Below, piece by piece: positions 63,140 through 64,000 of a stretch of 64,000 nt of DNA. Origin of the DNA: Orobanche coerulescens (Eukaryota; Streptophyta; Magnoliopsida; Lamiales; Orobanchaceae); NCBI GenBank assembly GCA_033398695.1, contig CM065814.1:15558358-15622357 (forward strand). The letters run 5' to 3'. The translations under genes and the position numbers were made by a program. Below the pieces are notes generated by a model, which searched no databases, was not told the origin of the DNA, and saw only the letters and a list, made by a program, of their open reading frames with translations. Position 1 is the first letter of the stretch; each line of letters starts with the position of its first letter.

Positions 63140-64000
63140 ATACTAAAATCACATCAACCACGGCATCGTTCGACGATTACAACGGCCCGAACGATAACCA
63201 ATACATAATCACAAAACAGCATGAAACAATCATGCATTTACACAAACGTGCAAACTCAAGTTCCAACAGCTTGCACTGGTGCGATAACACACAAATCATC
63301 ACAAAGCGACAACATTCAATACTAACATCTCACCTCTCACGGAGGGCTAACACTTCTAACGACAATATTAACCTCGTACACACATTCCCGGACCGCAAAC
63401 AGGAATGATAAGTTTTAAAAATGAAAACCACCTTTTTGAAAACAATTTAGAAACACCAGTTGATCTTGAGTATTACCTTTCAAAAAATAGTACAAACATT
63501 GTTATCGAGACTTTGAAAACCATCCTGCGTTTGATAAAAATGAGGACACTCTTCTTTTAAATCGAAACTTTCAGAAATATTCGACCCTCGGGTCTAAGCA
63601 AAGCATTTCTAAATAATTGAAAATATCTCAAAATATTTTGGTCCCCAATTGGAATAATTTGAAATATATTGCGGCACTAGAAAGCACTTTAAAAGTACTG
63701 CAAGAAAATAATTCATTTTAAAGGTACGTCTCGAAATTTATTTTCTAAGATACTCAAGATTTTCGAAATTCTATTAGGCTAGAATGTCTAAAAACTCACA
63801 TGATCATTTATCAAACCGTCATAAAACATTCAAGGCCAAAATGCCAAAACTCGATTTAGGGAGTCGGTTTTACGAAGTAAAAATCAGTTGGCAAAATACT
63901 GAAAGTCATTTTGAAAGAACTCACACAGCGGATAAAATACAGATCGAAAATACATTAGCAGCGACACCGCTCCTCATATAGACGAAATATGAGAGTCATA
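63140..64000. other. Unassigned AT-rich repeat DNA
   Basis: No coding region, LTR edge or primer site that I can support. A CACGGAGGGCTAACACTTCT block near 63339 resembles the GGGGTTAGC element of the Tekay-D LTR (near 59090), so part may be another diverged LTR that continues beyond the window. Confidence 0.4.

Overview
The window is repeat-dense plant nuclear DNA, almost certainly from a eudicot. I see no intact host gene, tRNA, rRNA or CRISPR array. Nearly every base belongs to LTR retrotransposons (Ty1/copia and Ty3/gypsy of the Athila and Tekay/Del chromovirus types), plus a hAT fragment, a Stowaway MITE and one inverted-repeat block carrying captured gene fragments. Evidence for a plant is the lineage set (Athila with its ORF3, chromodomain Tekay elements), plant-type primer sites (tRNA-iMet, and TGGCGCCGTTGCCGGGGA for Athila) and the MITE. 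Such a mix suggests pericentromeric or other heterochromatin; that placement is inference.

Layout. 1-2370: three copies of a captured gene fragment as nested inverted repeats. 3370-4112: a gypsy LTR stub (Tekay-A). 4113-34448: a four-level nest. Copia-0 (minus; LTRs at 4113-6066 and 33933-34448) was invaded by Copia-1 (plus; 10602-33029; target duplication CATAC). Copia-1 was invaded inside gag by Copia-2 (minus; 11825-30218; target duplication GAACA). Copia-2 was invaded by Athila-3 (plus; 12024-20992), with a later deletion that removed most of Copia-2's 3' LTR and the first ~160 bp of Athila-3.

34449-54326: two Tekay-B internal regions (minus) that share one LTR, so LTR-internal-LTR-internal in tandem. 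The shared LTR is split by the complete Tekay-C element (minus; 37758-47240; target duplication CTTAT). 54327-55683: 3' end of a hAT element with a Stowaway MITE inside. 55684-58706: an Athila/Tat-like LTR and 3' spacer (minus). 58707-61737: a 3-kb Tekay-D LTR (minus), then degenerate gypsy DNA with a gag zinc-knuckle remnant to the end.

How the parts work together. These are, or were, self-contained replication units: LTR promoter, primer site, gag, protease, reverse transcriptase/RNase H, integrase, polypurine tract. All are broken. Tekay-C is closest to intact: one frame from gag to integrase interrupted by about eight nonsense codons and one filler insertion. Copia-1 has gag only; Athila-3 has gag-protease and ORF3 but no RT, RNase H or integrase. 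Either could move only with enzymes supplied by relatives.

The most striking pattern is that several unrelated LTR families carry dense arrays of a short CpG-containing palindrome just upstream of their TATA box, each family with its own motif (ACGTACGT, GCCGCGGC, TAGCGnnCGCTA, TGACACGGCCCGTGTCA). Athila-3 has a further, larger GCCGCGGC array upstream of ORF3, followed by what looks like a 5'-UTR intron. That could be an internal promoter for a separate ORF3 transcript.
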